Shown: positions 1 through 8,902, counted from the first letter of the stretch. The stretch: DNA of 64,000 bases from Lysinibacillus sp. 2017 (GCF_003073375.1 NZ_CP029002.1:2218001-2282000); one strand, 5' to 3'. Numbers and translations are program-made. Notes: generated from the sequence alone by a model not told the origin.

Positions 1-330
1 AAAGAATTGTACCAACACCCACAATGGGGCTTCTTACACACTGAATTTTTCTTCAGTTGGAGAAAGGTTGTCCTTATTCAATACTGGAAAAGTTTCAATG
101 ATTTAATCAACTATGCTCATGGAAAAAACCATGCTGCTGCGTGGAAAGCATACAATCAAAAGGTTAAAGATAATGGAAGTGTCGGTGTTTTTCACGAAAC
201 GTATCAAATCGGAAAAGGTGCCTCTGAAGCGATGTATGTGAATATGCCGAAATCAGGTTTAGCAATAGCTACCGAACATATACCAGTATCTCCAGCAACG
301 AATACTGCTAGAAAAAGAATGAATGAGTAA
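1..330 (+). CDS. DUF4188 family protein, 5' end outside window
   Basis: The frame is open from the first base (AAA GAA TTG TAC reads KELY), so the gene begins upstream and only about the last 109 codons are here. The segment with HPQWGFLHTEFFFSWR, then LIQYWKSF, NGSVGVFHETY and a late NMPKSGLA is the usual C-terminal part of DUF4188 proteins, a small monooxygenase-like family of about 150 residues with no settled function. The TTG at 7 lies in the middle of a conserved stretch and is not a plausible start. The last codons of a second, diverged copy lie at 5955-6008 on the same strand. Family assignment is from recalled motif resemblance. Confidence 0.75.
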   Translation, partial: KELYQHPQWGFLHTEFFFSWRKVVLIQYWKSFNDLINYAHGKNHAAAWKAYNQKVKDNGSVGVFHETYQIGKGASEAMYVNMPKSGLAIATEHIPVSPATNTARKRMNE

Positions 331-334
331 TAGA

Positions 335-381
335 ATGTACCGAGCACAAACATCATTGAATTATTTTTGCGCCCGGTACAT
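335..381 (+). terminator. hairpin after the DUF4188 gene
   Basis: ATGTACCG (335-342) pairs exactly with CGGTACAT at 374-381, and a weaker inner stem continues it. It starts a few bases after the stop codon. The downstream T-tract is poor (AAATCATATTTT), so it may be a weak terminator or only an mRNA 3' end hairpin. Confidence 0.45.
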
Positions 382-467
382 AAATCATATTTTAATTGCT
401 TTATAATATGTACTTCCTTACCCAAAACGATATAATAAACATAACAAATTTATTGGACGTGAGAAGC

Positions 468-1274
468 ATGAAAAAAATTCATATACCAACTGATGCCATT
501 CGGATTATAAGTACTTCTAGTAAAGGTGACCAATCCAAATGGCGTATAGGTGATAAGTGGGTTAAGCAAAATACACTTGGCTATGAAGGTCAAGCTGAAG
601 TGCTTGCTTCACTTGTATTAGCTTGCTCTACATTACAAGAAAAAGATTATGTAAAGTACTATCCCTGTAAAATTGTTGTGCCTTATGGAGAAACTTCTAT
701 TGGCTGTTATTCTTATGATTTCAGAGGGAAATTGCAAGAAGTTACGCTTGAACGTCTATTTGAAGCCAACTTTACATCGACGGATCCAATTCTTAATGAT
801 AAATCTCTTTCTACGCATGAAAAATTTGAGCAAATCATGCAGCTAGTACAGGACTTTACTGGACTAAATGTACGTTTAGAAATCGCTCGCCTACTTGCCT
901 TTGATGCGATTATTTTAAATGAGGACCGACATACGAATAACATATTGTTCTTATATGATCCGCTTGAAAAGGAATGGAAGCTTGCACCAATTTTTGATAA
1001 TGGTTTAAGCTTATTATCTGATGAAAAGGACTACATTTTGGGTAAACCTATAACGATATTAAAACGTAAAGTAAAGGCAAAACCATTTAACTCATCCTTT
1101 TCCAAACAAGTAACTCTTTATAAAGGACCAGCATTTATTGATAAATTAAAATTAATTGCAACACTAGAGACGAGTACAATTGATTTTGGACGAGCAAAGC
1201 AAGTATTACTATCTCAGTTAAACGAACCAAATCTAAAACATCTTTTCTTTGAAAGAAGTGAAATAAATGATTGA
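468..1274 (+). CDS. HipA/CtkA-like serine/threonine kinase
   Basis: Predicted 268-residue kinase of the HipA C-terminal fold. Visible motifs: a Ser-rich nucleotide loop (ISTSSKGDQSKW, about residues 14-25), a lysine in KWVKQN, the catalytic NEDRHTNN (Asp153, Asn158) and the metal-binding IFDNG (Asp177). It lacks the separate HipA N-terminal domain, resembling short CtkA-type kinases. The ATG at 468 was chosen over the upstream frame opening at 396 because homology-like sequence starts there; the ribosome site is weak (GGACGTGAGAAGC). Its end overlaps the next gene by 8 bp, so the two are probably co-translated. HipA-family kinases phosphorylate translation factors or tRNA synthetases in toxin-antitoxin modules; the target here is unknown. 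No HipB-like HTH gene is adjacent. Confidence 0.75.
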   Translation: MKKIHIPTDAIRIISTSSKGDQSKWRIGDKWVKQNTLGYEGQAEVLASLVLACSTLQEKDYVKYYPCKIVVPYGETSIGCYSYDFRGKLQEVTLERLFEANFTSTDPILNDKSLSTHEKFEQIMQLVQDFTGLNVRLEIARLLAFDAIILNEDRHTNNILFLYDPLEKEWKLAPIFDNGLSLLSDEKDYILGKPITILKRKVKAKPFNSSFSKQVTLYKGPAFIDKLKLIATLETSTIDFGRAKQVLLSQLNEPNLKHLFFERSEIND

Positions 1275-1674
1275 TTACATGAAATTTGATGTCATGTGGA
1301 TGGATGATGTAATTGCTAGTGTAGATTTAAAGCCCTCTAATGGTGGCACACCGTACGTCATTAACTATATTGATGATTTCAATAAGCAGTTTTCACCGAA
1401 TATGGAGGGACATATAACATTAGAGGAACTTGAAAAATGGCTCAAGTGGCGCACTTTCCCACCAACACGTGCCAATGCCAATGAATTGCTCGAAAGTCTT
1501 GGCATGCAAGCATATAATCGTTGGGGCATTGTCCAAAAAACACATGGTGTCATGGCAGACGATGAAATATGGCTTCGTTTCAAAGGCGAGAATTTGCAAC
1601 ATAAAGATGTGTGTTTACGTAAGGAACTATACTATCCGGAGTCTACAAATGAAACGATACAAGAAAATATCTAA
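1267..1674 (+). CDS. partner protein of the HipA-like kinase, possibly HipA N-domain-like
   Basis: 135 residues, starting ATG inside the last codons of the kinase gene (8-bp overlap). No membrane segment or signal peptide. Residues 70-105 (FPPTRANANELLESLG then GIVQKTHGVMADDEIWL) vaguely recall the part of HipA N-terminal domains where an arginine/PE-type segment is followed by a helix and a (T/L)xG turn; in split systems such as HipBST that domain is a separate antitoxin-like subunit. That resemblance is my inference from pattern only. Tight coupling to the kinase suggests a functional partner, either inhibitor or substrate adaptor. Confidence 0.6.
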   Translation: MIDYMKFDVMWMDDVIASVDLKPSNGGTPYVINYIDDFNKQFSPNMEGHITLEELEKWLKWRTFPPTRANANELLESLGMQAYNRWGIVQKTHGVMADDEIWLRFKGENLQHKDVCLRKELYYPESTNETIQENI

Positions 1675-1741
1675 AAAATGAACCATTACTTCTATTAATA
1701 ACCCGTTCAGTTGTCTGGTACAAAATAAGAATTAAACACAT

Positions 1742-1994
1742 AAATAGAGGCTGGGACAAAACCCAAAAATAGCATTTTTCTCTGTGAGAAAAATGCTATT
1801 TTTTCGTCGCAAGAAAATTGATTTCCATTCCGGGTACGCTTTCCGGGGGCGTGGCCTGAGCCTGTAGACTCAGGCGTCACGCTATTCCCCAGGAGTCGAC
1901 CCTCCATTCCAATCAATTTTCGATTTATCATTTTTTCATCATAATATTTTGCTTATTTCTTTAAATTTTTTACTTATGTCCCAGCCTCTTTATT
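1742..1994. repeat. composite intergenic inverted-repeat element
   Basis: The ends are near-perfect inverted repeats: AATAGAGGCTGGGACA at about 1743-1758 against TGTCCCAGCCTCTTTATT at 1976-1993. Inside lie a perfect hairpin (AAAAATAGCATTTTTCTC at 1767 on, loop TGT, exact return) and a GC-richer block at 1810-1925 with GGGGGCGTGGCC and CCCCAGGAGTCGACCCTCCATTCC. Related core sequence flanks the insertion sequence at 23.5 and 25.2 kb. It has no credible gene; the 74-codon minus-strand frame across it is a by-product. It looks like a miniature, non-autonomous or structured RNA-type repeat family. It fills the 1675-2073 gap. Confidence 0.7.
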
Positions 1995-2073
1995 TGCTGT
2001 TTATATTGCGAATTTGTAGTTTAGCCTTGCTTTATTGTGTAAGTACCCGAACATTTTCATCTCTTTAAAAATT

Positions 2074-5000
2074 TTATTGCTCTATTAAATAAATTGAAAC
2101 TTGTTCATCGAATAATCTAAGCGATATTTTTTTATTTGTATCATATTCAACTTGATATTGTACTCCCTGTAGAAGTACATTTTGATTCAAAAAGGTTTCA
2201 TAATCCTTTAACCATTTAATTGTCCCCTCATCTGAAACAATACTTATTGCGATATATTCATTTACAGGAAGGTTCCATTGCTTTCTTGCATCCTGAATGG
2301 CACGAATTAACTCTCTCATTTGGCCTTCTTTTTTCAAATCATCTGTGATGACAAGATCTAATAACACACGACATTCACCATCTTCATTTAATGCAAATCG
2401 TTCATCTACAATTGAATGTTTTATAAGATGTTCCATCGTTAATGTTACATTTTGACCATCTATTAATACCTCAAGTGACTGCTGTTGCTCTAATTGCTGC
2501 TTTTCTTCGCTCGTTAAATGTAAAACAATTTCCTTCATTTTGTTTACCGTTTTACCAAAAGCAGCACCAGCCTTTTTAAAGTTTAATGTATACTGAATGG
2601 TTTCATACTCTTTGAAATTGCTCACCCACTGTACACTTTTTACATTTAACTCTTGTTCAATAATTTCTTTATAAACAAGGTAATTTTGATGTGATGACTT
2701 CGTAGAAATATATAAATTTGCAAGTGGTTGCTTTACCTTGATGGCTTTTTCATTACGTATACTTCGTCCTAATTCAACGACAGACAGTACATGTTGCATT
2801 TCAAATTCTAATTGATTGTTTATTAAACTTTCATTCACGCTTGGATAATCCTGAAGATGAACACTTTCTCCATGTAACTGTTGATAGATATCTTCTGCTA
2901 TATAAGGCGTAAACGGAGCTAACAATAAACTAATATTTGATAATACTTCATGTAATGTGCTGAAAGCTGCAATCTTATCTGCACTCATGCCATTTGCCCA
3001 AAAGCGATTTCTAGAACGGCGGATGTACCAATTACTAAGCTCTTCTACTAACTGAGCAATTTCTCTAGATGCTTGTGTAAATTGATATTCCTCCATGAAG
3101 TTCGTCACTTTTTGAATCGTCTTATGCAATCTTGAAAGAATCCATTGATCTAACGTCGAGCGTTCTCCTACATGTGCTGAATTATACGTAAATTGGTCAA
3201 TTTCGGCATATAGCTGATAAAACTTAAATGTATTGTCTAATGTATCAATTAATTTCGACTTCGCTTCTTGTACATTACGTTTTGCAAATCGTTTCGGATT
3301 CCAAGGCGAACTATCAACAAGTAATGACCAGCGAAGTGCATCTGCTCCGTACTGTTCCATTAATTCTACTGGATCCAATGCATTCCCTTTGCTTTTAGAC
3401 ATTTTTTGACCATTTTCATCTAAAACATGGCCTAGAGATAACACATTTTTATAAGGGGCTTTGCCAGTGAATAATGTCGATACAGCTAAGAGACTATAAA
3501 AGAATCCTCTTGTTTGATCAATTCCTTCGATGACAACATCTGCTGGAAATTGTTGTTTAAACTTTTCATCATTTTCAAATGGATAGTGATATTGTGCAAA
3601 CGGCATTGAACCGCTATCAAACCAAACGTCAATTACTTCTGGCGTACGTTTCATCTCACTTTGACAGATTGGACATTCACAAGTAATTTCATCGATATAT
3701 GGTTTGTGTAGCTCGAGATCCGTATTAAATGGTTGTTTAACTAAATCTTTTAATGCCTCTATACTTTTCGGCGCTTCTTCATGACCACAGTCTTCACAAA
3801 TCCAAATATTTAAAGGCGTTCCCCAATAGCGGTTTCGACTAATATTCCAATCCACTACATTTTCTAAAAATTTACCAAAGCGTCCTTGTTTTATATGGTC
3901 TGGATACCAATTTACCTGATTATTATTTTCAATCAACTCATCCCTTAACGCCGACATGTTGATAAACCAACTATCTGTCGCGTAATAAAGTAGTGGCGAA
4001 TCACAACGCCAGCAATGAGGATAACTATGCTCATATTTTTCTTTCGAGAACAGAAGCTGTTTTTCTGCCAACAATTTAATAATCTCTACATCACAATCTT
4101 TAACGAATCTACCTTTTAACTCTGACACTTCAGCTGTATAGCATCCTTTTGAATCTACCACGTTTATAAATGATAATTCATTTTGTTGTACAGTTCTGTA
4201 ATCGTCTTCACCATAAGCTGGTGCGATATGAACAATGCCCGTCCCACTTAATTCTGTTACATAGTCTGCAAGTACAACCTCATGTCCTCTCTCTACTTGA
4301 ACATATTGAAATGGTGCTTCGTAGCGAACTCCTTCAAAGTCTGCACCAGTATGTTCAGAGATTATCTCCACTTCCCCCTGGAAAAGCTTTTCTATTAAGG
4401 ATTTGGCAACAATATAAACTTCTCCATCTTTCAAAACCCTCGCATATGATATGGTTTCATTCATCGCTAATGCAACATTTGCAGGTAATGTCCACGGCGT
4501 TGTTGTCCATCCAAGAAAATACTCCTCCTTTCCCTGAACTTTAAACTTCACAGTAGCAGATAAGTCTTTTACATCTTTATAACCCTGTGCAACTTCATGA
4601 GAACTTAGGGAAGTTTGACAACTTGGACAATATGGAGATACACGATGCCCCTTATACAAGCGTCCATCTTTATGAACATGACTTAAAATATTCCATACGG
4701 ATTCTATATAGTCATTACTCAATGTCAAATAAGGATTATCCATATTAACCCAATAACCTAATTGATCTGTGAATGCTCTCCACTTTAGTTCATACTTAAA
4801 TACACTTTCTTTGCATTTCTCGATAAACGGTTGGACACCATACTTTTCAACCTCTTGTTTACCAGAGATACCCAACTCTTTTTCAACTCCTAGCTCGACA
4901 GGTAAACCATGTGTATCCCATCCTGCTTTTCTTTCAACTTGAAACCCTTGCATTGTTTTATAGCGAGCAACTACATCTTTAATTGTTCTACCTAGTGCAT

Positions 5001-5169
5001 GTCCTACGTGTGGTAAACCATTTGCAGTTGGCGGTCCTTCATAAAATACGAATGTAGGGTGATCTTTTCGATTGTCAACAGAGTGCGCAAAAATATTTTC
5101 GTTACTCCAAAACTTTTGAATCCTACTTTCTCTTTCTACGGTCGTTTCTCTCTTTACATCGTCTTGCAT
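2074..5169 (-). CDS. ileS: isoleucyl-tRNA synthetase, type 2
   Basis: Class I aminoacyl-tRNA synthetase charging tRNA-Ile. The HIGH signature is HVGH (residues 54-57 of 1031), followed by GWDTHGLPVE; KMSKS lies near residue 590 (KMSKSKGNALDP). Cysteine clusters (CWRCDSP, CEDCGHEE, CECPICQ) look like zinc-binding insertions. The overall pattern, with HVGHALGR and a long C-terminal part, is that of the eukaryote-like type 2 enzymes, which are known to be little affected by mupirocin. ATG 5169 was chosen because AGGAGG sits 7 bases before it; an ATG 6 bases further upstream leaves no spacing. Expression is controlled by the T-box leader upstream. Bacillales usually carry type 1 ileS in the division cluster; whether this is the only copy cannot be told here. 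Confidence 0.93.
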   Translation of the reverse strand: MQDDVKRETTVERESRIQKFWSNENIFAHSVDNRKDHPTFVFYEGPPTANGLPHVGHALGRTIKDVVARYKTMQGFQVERKAGWDTHGLPVELGVEKELGISGKQEVEKYGVQPFIEKCKESVFKYELKWRAFTDQLGYWVNMDNPYLTLSNDYIESVWNILSHVHKDGRLYKGHRVSPYCPSCQTSLSSHEVAQGYKDVKDLSATVKFKVQGKEEYFLGWTTTPWTLPANVALAMNETISYARVLKDGEVYIVAKSLIEKLFQGEVEIISEHTGADFEGVRYEAPFQYVQVERGHEVVLADYVTELSGTGIVHIAPAYGEDDYRTVQQNELSFINVVDSKGCYTAEVSELKGRFVKDCDVEIIKLLAEKQLLFSKEKYEHSYPHCWRCDSPLLYYATDSWFINMSALRDELIENNNQVNWYPDHIKQGRFGKFLENVVDWNISRNRYWGTPLNIWICEDCGHEEAPKSIEALKDLVKQPFNTDLELHKPYIDEITCECPICQSEMKRTPEVIDVWFDSGSMPFAQYHYPFENDEKFKQQFPADVVIEGIDQTRGFFYSLLAVSTLFTGKAPYKNVLSLGHVLDENGQKMSKSKGNALDPVELMEQYGADALRWSLLVDSSPWNPKRFAKRNVQEAKSKLIDTLDNTFKFYQLYAEIDQFTYNSAHVGERSTLDQWILSRLHKTIQKVTNFMEEYQFTQASREIAQLVEELSNWYIRRSRNRFWANGMSADKIAAFSTLHEVLSNISLLLAPFTPYIAEDIYQQLHGESVHLQDYPSVNESLINNQLEFEMQHVLSVVELGRSIRNEKAIKVKQPLANLYISTKSSHQNYLVYKEIIEQELNVKSVQWVSNFKEYETIQYTLNFKKAGAAFGKTVNKMKEIVLHLTSEEKQQLEQQQSLEVLIDGQNVTLTMEHLIKHSIVDERFALNEDGECRVLLDLVITDDLKKEGQMRELIRAIQDARKQWNLPVNEYIAISIVSDEGTIKWLKDYETFLNQNVLLQGVQYQVEYDTNKKISLRLFDEQVSIYLIEQ

Positions 5170-5205
5170 ATCCATTCCTCCTATACTTATTGTATAAAAG
5201 GCATA

Positions 5206-5238
5206 CAAAAACCCCGTCCCAAGTAAAGGGACGGGGTT
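5206..5238 (-). terminator. T-box-controlled terminator
   Basis: AACCCCGTCCC (5238-5228) pairs perfectly with GGGACGGGGTT (5220-5210), and a run of Ts follows. It directly overlaps the T-box side bulge partner region and precedes the ileS ribosome site. Confidence 0.9.
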
Positions 5239-5475
5239 AACCGCGATACCACCCTAATTCTATTGAAAAACCGACCAATAGCACTTAGCAACGTACAATC
5301 ATACGTGTTCTTATTAACGGTAGACATCCGAATTAGCTTACTTTAGTTCAGCTAATCTTCTCAGAGAGGATTTTCATAGTACATTTGCACACCGACTTGC
5401 ACCATAATGCCGGCTCTCTGTAGAACAAATTGAACTACTACTTTTTCTCATCAACGAATTTGTATGCTTTTATTG
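5206..5475 (-). promoter_or_regulatory. T-box riboswitch leader of ileS
   Basis: The conserved T-box sequence GGTGGTATCGCGG lies at 5241-5253 (minus strand), followed by a terminator stem. Upstream, a Stem I-like arm (AGAGAG near 5419, CTCTCT near 5365) carries ATC at 5369-5371 just before the closing strand, fitting an isoleucine specifier codon. Uncharged tRNA-Ile would pair its anticodon with the specifier and its acceptor end with the T-box bulge, favouring antitermination. The motif is seen directly; the specifier position is inferred. It explains the 5209-5545 gap. Confidence 0.9.
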
Positions 5476-5481
5476 AAAATA

Positions 5482-5510
5482 ATGGTAACTGGAAATTTTT
5501 AAAATGTCAA
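5482..5510 (-). promoter_or_regulatory. candidate sigma-A promoter of the ileS leader
   Basis: On the minus strand TTGACA (5510-5505), a 17-bp spacer, then TACCAT (5487-5482). Spacing is ideal and the -10 is a four-of-six match. It would start the transcript near 5475, just ahead of T-box Stem I. Confidence 0.5.
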
Positions 5511-5545
5511 GTGTACGATAAAGAATCGGGCGCGAGAAAGTATCA

Positions 5546-5893
5546 TCAAAATGAGTTAATTACAGTAGAAATCAATTTTTCATTTTTAACTTGTAATATG
5601 TATTTCGATAGAACATGTTCTCTCCCACCATTTTCGTCATACCATTTTTTAATTTTATTTACATGATTGACATCTGCTTTAATTTTATTTTCAATTTCAA
5701 TATAAGTCTCATAATTATCATATTCCCAAATAGCAAATATTTCTGTAGTATTATCATCGTTTGCTTTCATCCATCTACCAATTAGACGACTACCGTGGCT
5801 TAATTGATTAGGCAAATTAGTTTCATTAAAGTGCTTATTAAATGTACCTACAAATTCATTCTTTACAACATAATATTTTCTACGATAAAACAT
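5546..5893 (-). CDS. NIPSNAP-like small protein
   Basis: 115 residues. The pattern MFYRRKYYVVKNEFVGTF, then LIGRWM, EIFAIWEYDNYE and a C-terminal KYILQV is that of the NIPSNAP/antibiotic-biosynthesis-monooxygenase ferredoxin-like fold, small dimeric alpha/beta-barrel proteins whose bacterial members mostly lack assigned functions. The start is preceded by GAGGGGG. It stands alone, downstream of the ileS promoter region but on the same strand. Confidence 0.6.
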   Translation of the reverse strand: MFYRRKYYVVKNEFVGTFNKHFNETNLPNQLSHGSRLIGRWMKANDDNTTEIFAIWEYDNYETYIEIENKIKADVNHVNKIKKWYDENGGREHVLSKYILQVKNEKLISTVINSF

Positions 5894-5954
5894 ATTAGTA
5901 CCCCCTCACTAAAATAATTTATTTAAAAATCAGACAAATTCAATTTAAAAGAGA

Positions 5955-6008
5955 GGTTTAGCGATTACTACCAAACACATACCAGTATCTCCAACAACGA
6001 ACACTGCG
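5955..6008 (+). pseudogene. 3'-end relic of a DUF4188 gene
   Basis: Fifty-four bases translate to GLAITTKHIPVSPTTNTA, against GLAIATEHIPVSPATNTA at the end of the DUF4188 gene at 256-309. DNA identity is high with scattered, mostly transition-type differences. No reading frame surrounds it. It is a leftover of a second copy or of a duplication/deletion event; it is not a functional gene. Confidence 0.75.
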
Positions 6009-6025
6009 GTCAGTTTTCACACTTT

Positions 6026-6481
6026 CTATTTATTCAATTCAGCTTCTAAAAGTGGGTAAAACATATCTCCGAATAATGTATCTTCGGTTTTAAAATATTG
6101 TGTGGAACCGATGTAACCTACCAAGTCCTCTTTTTTCACAAAATTATTATCATAAAACGTGTAGGTTAATGCTTTAAAGTTCTCATCGTCTGAAAGTTTT
6201 ACTTTATAATAAGTATTACTTTCTTTAAATTTACGCGTATTTTCCACTTCAAGCTTTGCTAGTGCATTAATGGCTTCGTTTATAATCGTTTTATCCCATG
6301 TCGAATAAGAATTCATTGATGGATAAGAAGCTACTACTAATTTAGCAATATCATTTCTATTTACAAATTCCATATCTTTAATTTCATTCATTAATTGTTG
6401 CGTTTGATATTGTTCCCAAAGATACTGAGTTCCAAAAATAACAATTACAGCAATGATAATCGGAATAATTTTATTTTTCAT
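6026..6481 (-). CDS. hypothetical membrane-anchored protein
   Basis: 151 residues. MKNK is followed by one hydrophobic stretch (about residues 5-20, IIPIIIAVIVIFG) and no cysteine lipobox, so it is probably an N-terminally anchored protein with an extracytoplasmic domain rich in Lys, Asp and aromatic residues. I do not recognise the family. Downstream is the DUF4188 relic; upstream the 6482-6720 stretch holds only AT-rich DNA with no gene seen. Confidence 0.55.
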   Translation of the reverse strand: MKNKIIPIIIAVIVIFGTQYLWEQYQTQQLMNEIKDMEFVNRNDIAKLVVASYPSMNSYSTWDKTIINEAINALAKLEVENTRKFKESNTYYKVKLSDDENFKALTYTFYDNNFVKKEDLVGYIGSTQYFKTEDTLFGDMFYPLLEAELNK

Positions 6482-6720
6482 ATGTAAACTCCTCGATTAA
6501 TTGAATGCATTATATAAAGTTACTTGCCTGATTTGACAATTGATGCTACATAAAAAGCACACCCTTAATATCGTCTTCTTGCCAACAAATGCATTCCTAT
6601 TTTAAGATTATTAATAATGTTAATTATAAACTTTTTTTCCATAAAATTAAAGTACCATAAAGGCTTATCGTGGGTTCGCGACTTGCACCCTCTAGTTCAT
6701 GCACATGCCAAGCACACAAA

Positions 6721-6752
6721 AGCCAACTAATTCAATTTGGAATCAGTTGGCT
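6721..6752 (-). terminator. terminator of the Na+/H+ antiporter gene
   Basis: On the minus strand AGCCAACT...AGTTGGCT forms a stem with an inner ATTC/GAAT extension, followed by TTTTGTGTG, 38 bp after the antiporter stop codon. It is the only structured element seen in the 6482-6789 gap. Confidence 0.65.
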
Positions 6753-6789
6753 GGGCTGTAGAACAATGTTATGATAGTCCGTTTATTTC

Positions 6790-8769
6790 TTATTCCTCTT
6801 GTTCCATAAGAATAATGCTTTCTAATGAAATCAAAAATCGTTTTAATTCTCTCGCTACTTCGTTTGTAATTTCACCTTCACGGTACCAATCATTGATTAA
6901 TCCGCGCTGTGCTTCAATTGCTATAAATGATAAATCCTCTATTTGCTGTTCCCTATCTAGTTGATCTTCATTTTGATAAGCTTTTTGGAGGTGTTGATAA
7001 TAAATTATTAACCTATTCGCAATATCTAATGAAATGTCTGGATTATTTTTCATATGCTCGACAATTGAAGCCGTAACATAATTATTTAGTTCGCTCTCTC
7101 CTATTTTGATTTGGTGCAACATGTCAGGTGAAAGTTTGTCAATATTCCGCTGATGGATCATAGAACGGAATTGTTTCAATAGGATTGTAAAAGGATTGGT
7201 ATTGAAACCTTTCATCTTTTCCTTGAACTTGTATTCCAGTTCAGAACGAATTGATGGGTCAATATTTTTTTCCGTTAAATACTTTTCCGTATAAAATCCC
7301 TCTAGCTGCAAACCTAATTTCCGCATTTGTAATGCTTGTAGCCGCTGATTTTGAAGGTTTTTTTCACCTTGTTGTCGGTCCACGTTTAAAAGCATTACAT
7401 TATACTGTTTGATTAGCTGAAGTGCAGCCACGGCATTTTCATCATTCATATTAGCACGAATTGATAATATGGCCTGGTGTATCATTTTCCGCTTTTCCTC
7501 AACTAACTTTATATCTTTGTCCTTAGTCGGTTCACTTAATAATGGCAAGAAAATTGTTGCAATAATTAATGTAAATAAAATAACGCCAGCAGCTAAAAAT
7601 ATGAGCAATTGACGTTCAGGAAAAGAGTCGCCGCTATTCATAGCAAGAGGTAACGATAAAATTCCGACCATTGTAATTGTCCCGCGAACTCCGACAAGTG
7701 TAGTTAAAACTTCATCTTTAAAGTACACTTTTTCAGGATTTTTAAATAGCCGATAATCGAGCTGATTAAATATCATTGTCCAAATGAGTCGGATTAGTAA
7801 TACCGCAATTCCTATAACAAGTACGTATAGAGATAACAGGTCATTCGGAAATTCATGGCTTGTAAATACTGTTTTCGTTGCTGTAGGTAAAATGAGACCT
7901 AACAAAAGGAAAATGACGCCATTTAGTGTGAACGTTAAAATGGACCATAGATTATCCGTTAAGATCTGCTCTTGTGCCACAAGATGCTCTGTTTTTTCAT
8001 TAAAAATGGCCGATAAAATGCCCCCTGCCACAACAGCAATTACACCCGAAGCATGAAATAGCTCTTCTGAAACTAAATACAAGATAAATGGCGTAAGAAG
8101 CTGAATCAGTACATAAAACGTCACGTCAATATTCGGGAATTTACGTATACTAAAGCGTAATAAAAATATTAACATTGCCCCGATTGCTCCGATAATTCCC
8201 CCTACAAAAAACGTGTACAGGAAATCTCCAATAGCTAATTGAATGGAAAAATAACCTGTAACAATTGCAGCCACTGCATATTTAAAAGCGACTAAGCCTG
8301 ATGCATCATTAATTAACGACTCACCACGTACGACATTCATAATACGTTCTGGGATTTGGACGCGCTTAGCAATTCCATTTACAGCCACCGGGTCCGTTGG
8401 AGATAAGATTGCCATTAAGGCAAAGGCTGCTGCTAACGGAATAGAAGGTATAAGCCAATGCACAAACACCCCACCTACAAGGGTCGTAAGCAATACGAGA
8501 ATAATGGCATTCCCTAAAATCGGCAACCGTAACTTCCACAATTGATTGCGGGGAAAATGTGCACCGTCATAATAGAGTAATGGTGCGATAAACAACAGCA
8601 AAAACCATTCAGATTCTACTTCAATGGAAAAATCCTGTACTGCTAAATTAAATATGATTCCTACAGCAATTTGAATAAGTGCAATCGGTATAAAAGATAT
8701 AAAGCTCGATATAAAATTTGTTATTAATAATAAAACAAGTAATGTAATAATGAAAATTAGCAGTTCCAT
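6790..8769 (-). CDS. CPA1-family Na+/H+ antiporter (NhaK/YjcE-like)
   Basis: 659 residues: about 12 membrane helices over residues 1-410, then a hydrophilic cytoplasmic tail of about 250 residues. The key CPA1 sequences are seen: LLYYDGAHF near residue 65, ILSPTDPVAV near 123, and GESLINDASG near 150, containing the acidic ion-binding residues. It would exchange cytoplasmic Na+ or K+ for H+ at the plasma membrane for pH and salt homeostasis. It is a single-gene unit with its own terminator. The long tail is longer than in minimal members but usual for NhaK/YjcE types. Ion specificity cannot be read from sequence. Confidence 0.85.
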   Translation of the reverse strand: MELLIFIITLLVLLLITNFISSFISFIPIALIQIAVGIIFNLAVQDFSIEVESEWFLLLFIAPLLYYDGAHFPRNQLWKLRLPILGNAIILVLLTTLVGGVFVHWLIPSIPLAAAFALMAILSPTDPVAVNGIAKRVQIPERIMNVVRGESLINDASGLVAFKYAVAAIVTGYFSIQLAIGDFLYTFFVGGIIGAIGAMLIFLLRFSIRKFPNIDVTFYVLIQLLTPFILYLVSEELFHASGVIAVVAGGILSAIFNEKTEHLVAQEQILTDNLWSILTFTLNGVIFLLLGLILPTATKTVFTSHEFPNDLLSLYVLVIGIAVLLIRLIWTMIFNQLDYRLFKNPEKVYFKDEVLTTLVGVRGTITMVGILSLPLAMNSGDSFPERQLLIFLAAGVILFTLIIATIFLPLLSEPTKDKDIKLVEEKRKMIHQAILSIRANMNDENAVAALQLIKQYNVMLLNVDRQQGEKNLQNQRLQALQMRKLGLQLEGFYTEKYLTEKNIDPSIRSELEYKFKEKMKGFNTNPFTILLKQFRSMIHQRNIDKLSPDMLHQIKIGESELNNYVTASIVEHMKNNPDISLDIANRLIIYYQHLQKAYQNEDQLDREQQIEDLSFIAIEAQRGLINDWYREGEITNEVARELKRFLISLESIILMEQEE

Positions 8770-8902
8770 ATGGACTCTCCTTTGTGTTTATAGAAGCCTT
8801 TTGTTTTCCTTATTCCCCAAATGAGGAGCTATACAACAAAACAAAGGAGAAAAAATTTTTTTTATATAATTAAAAAGCTAGGAACTGCAAAATACCTTTT
8901 GA

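Noticed and set aside
1707-1931. 74-codon minus-strand open frame
   Set aside because: It runs across the structured intergenic repeat; hairpin-derived sequence, no family-like pattern.
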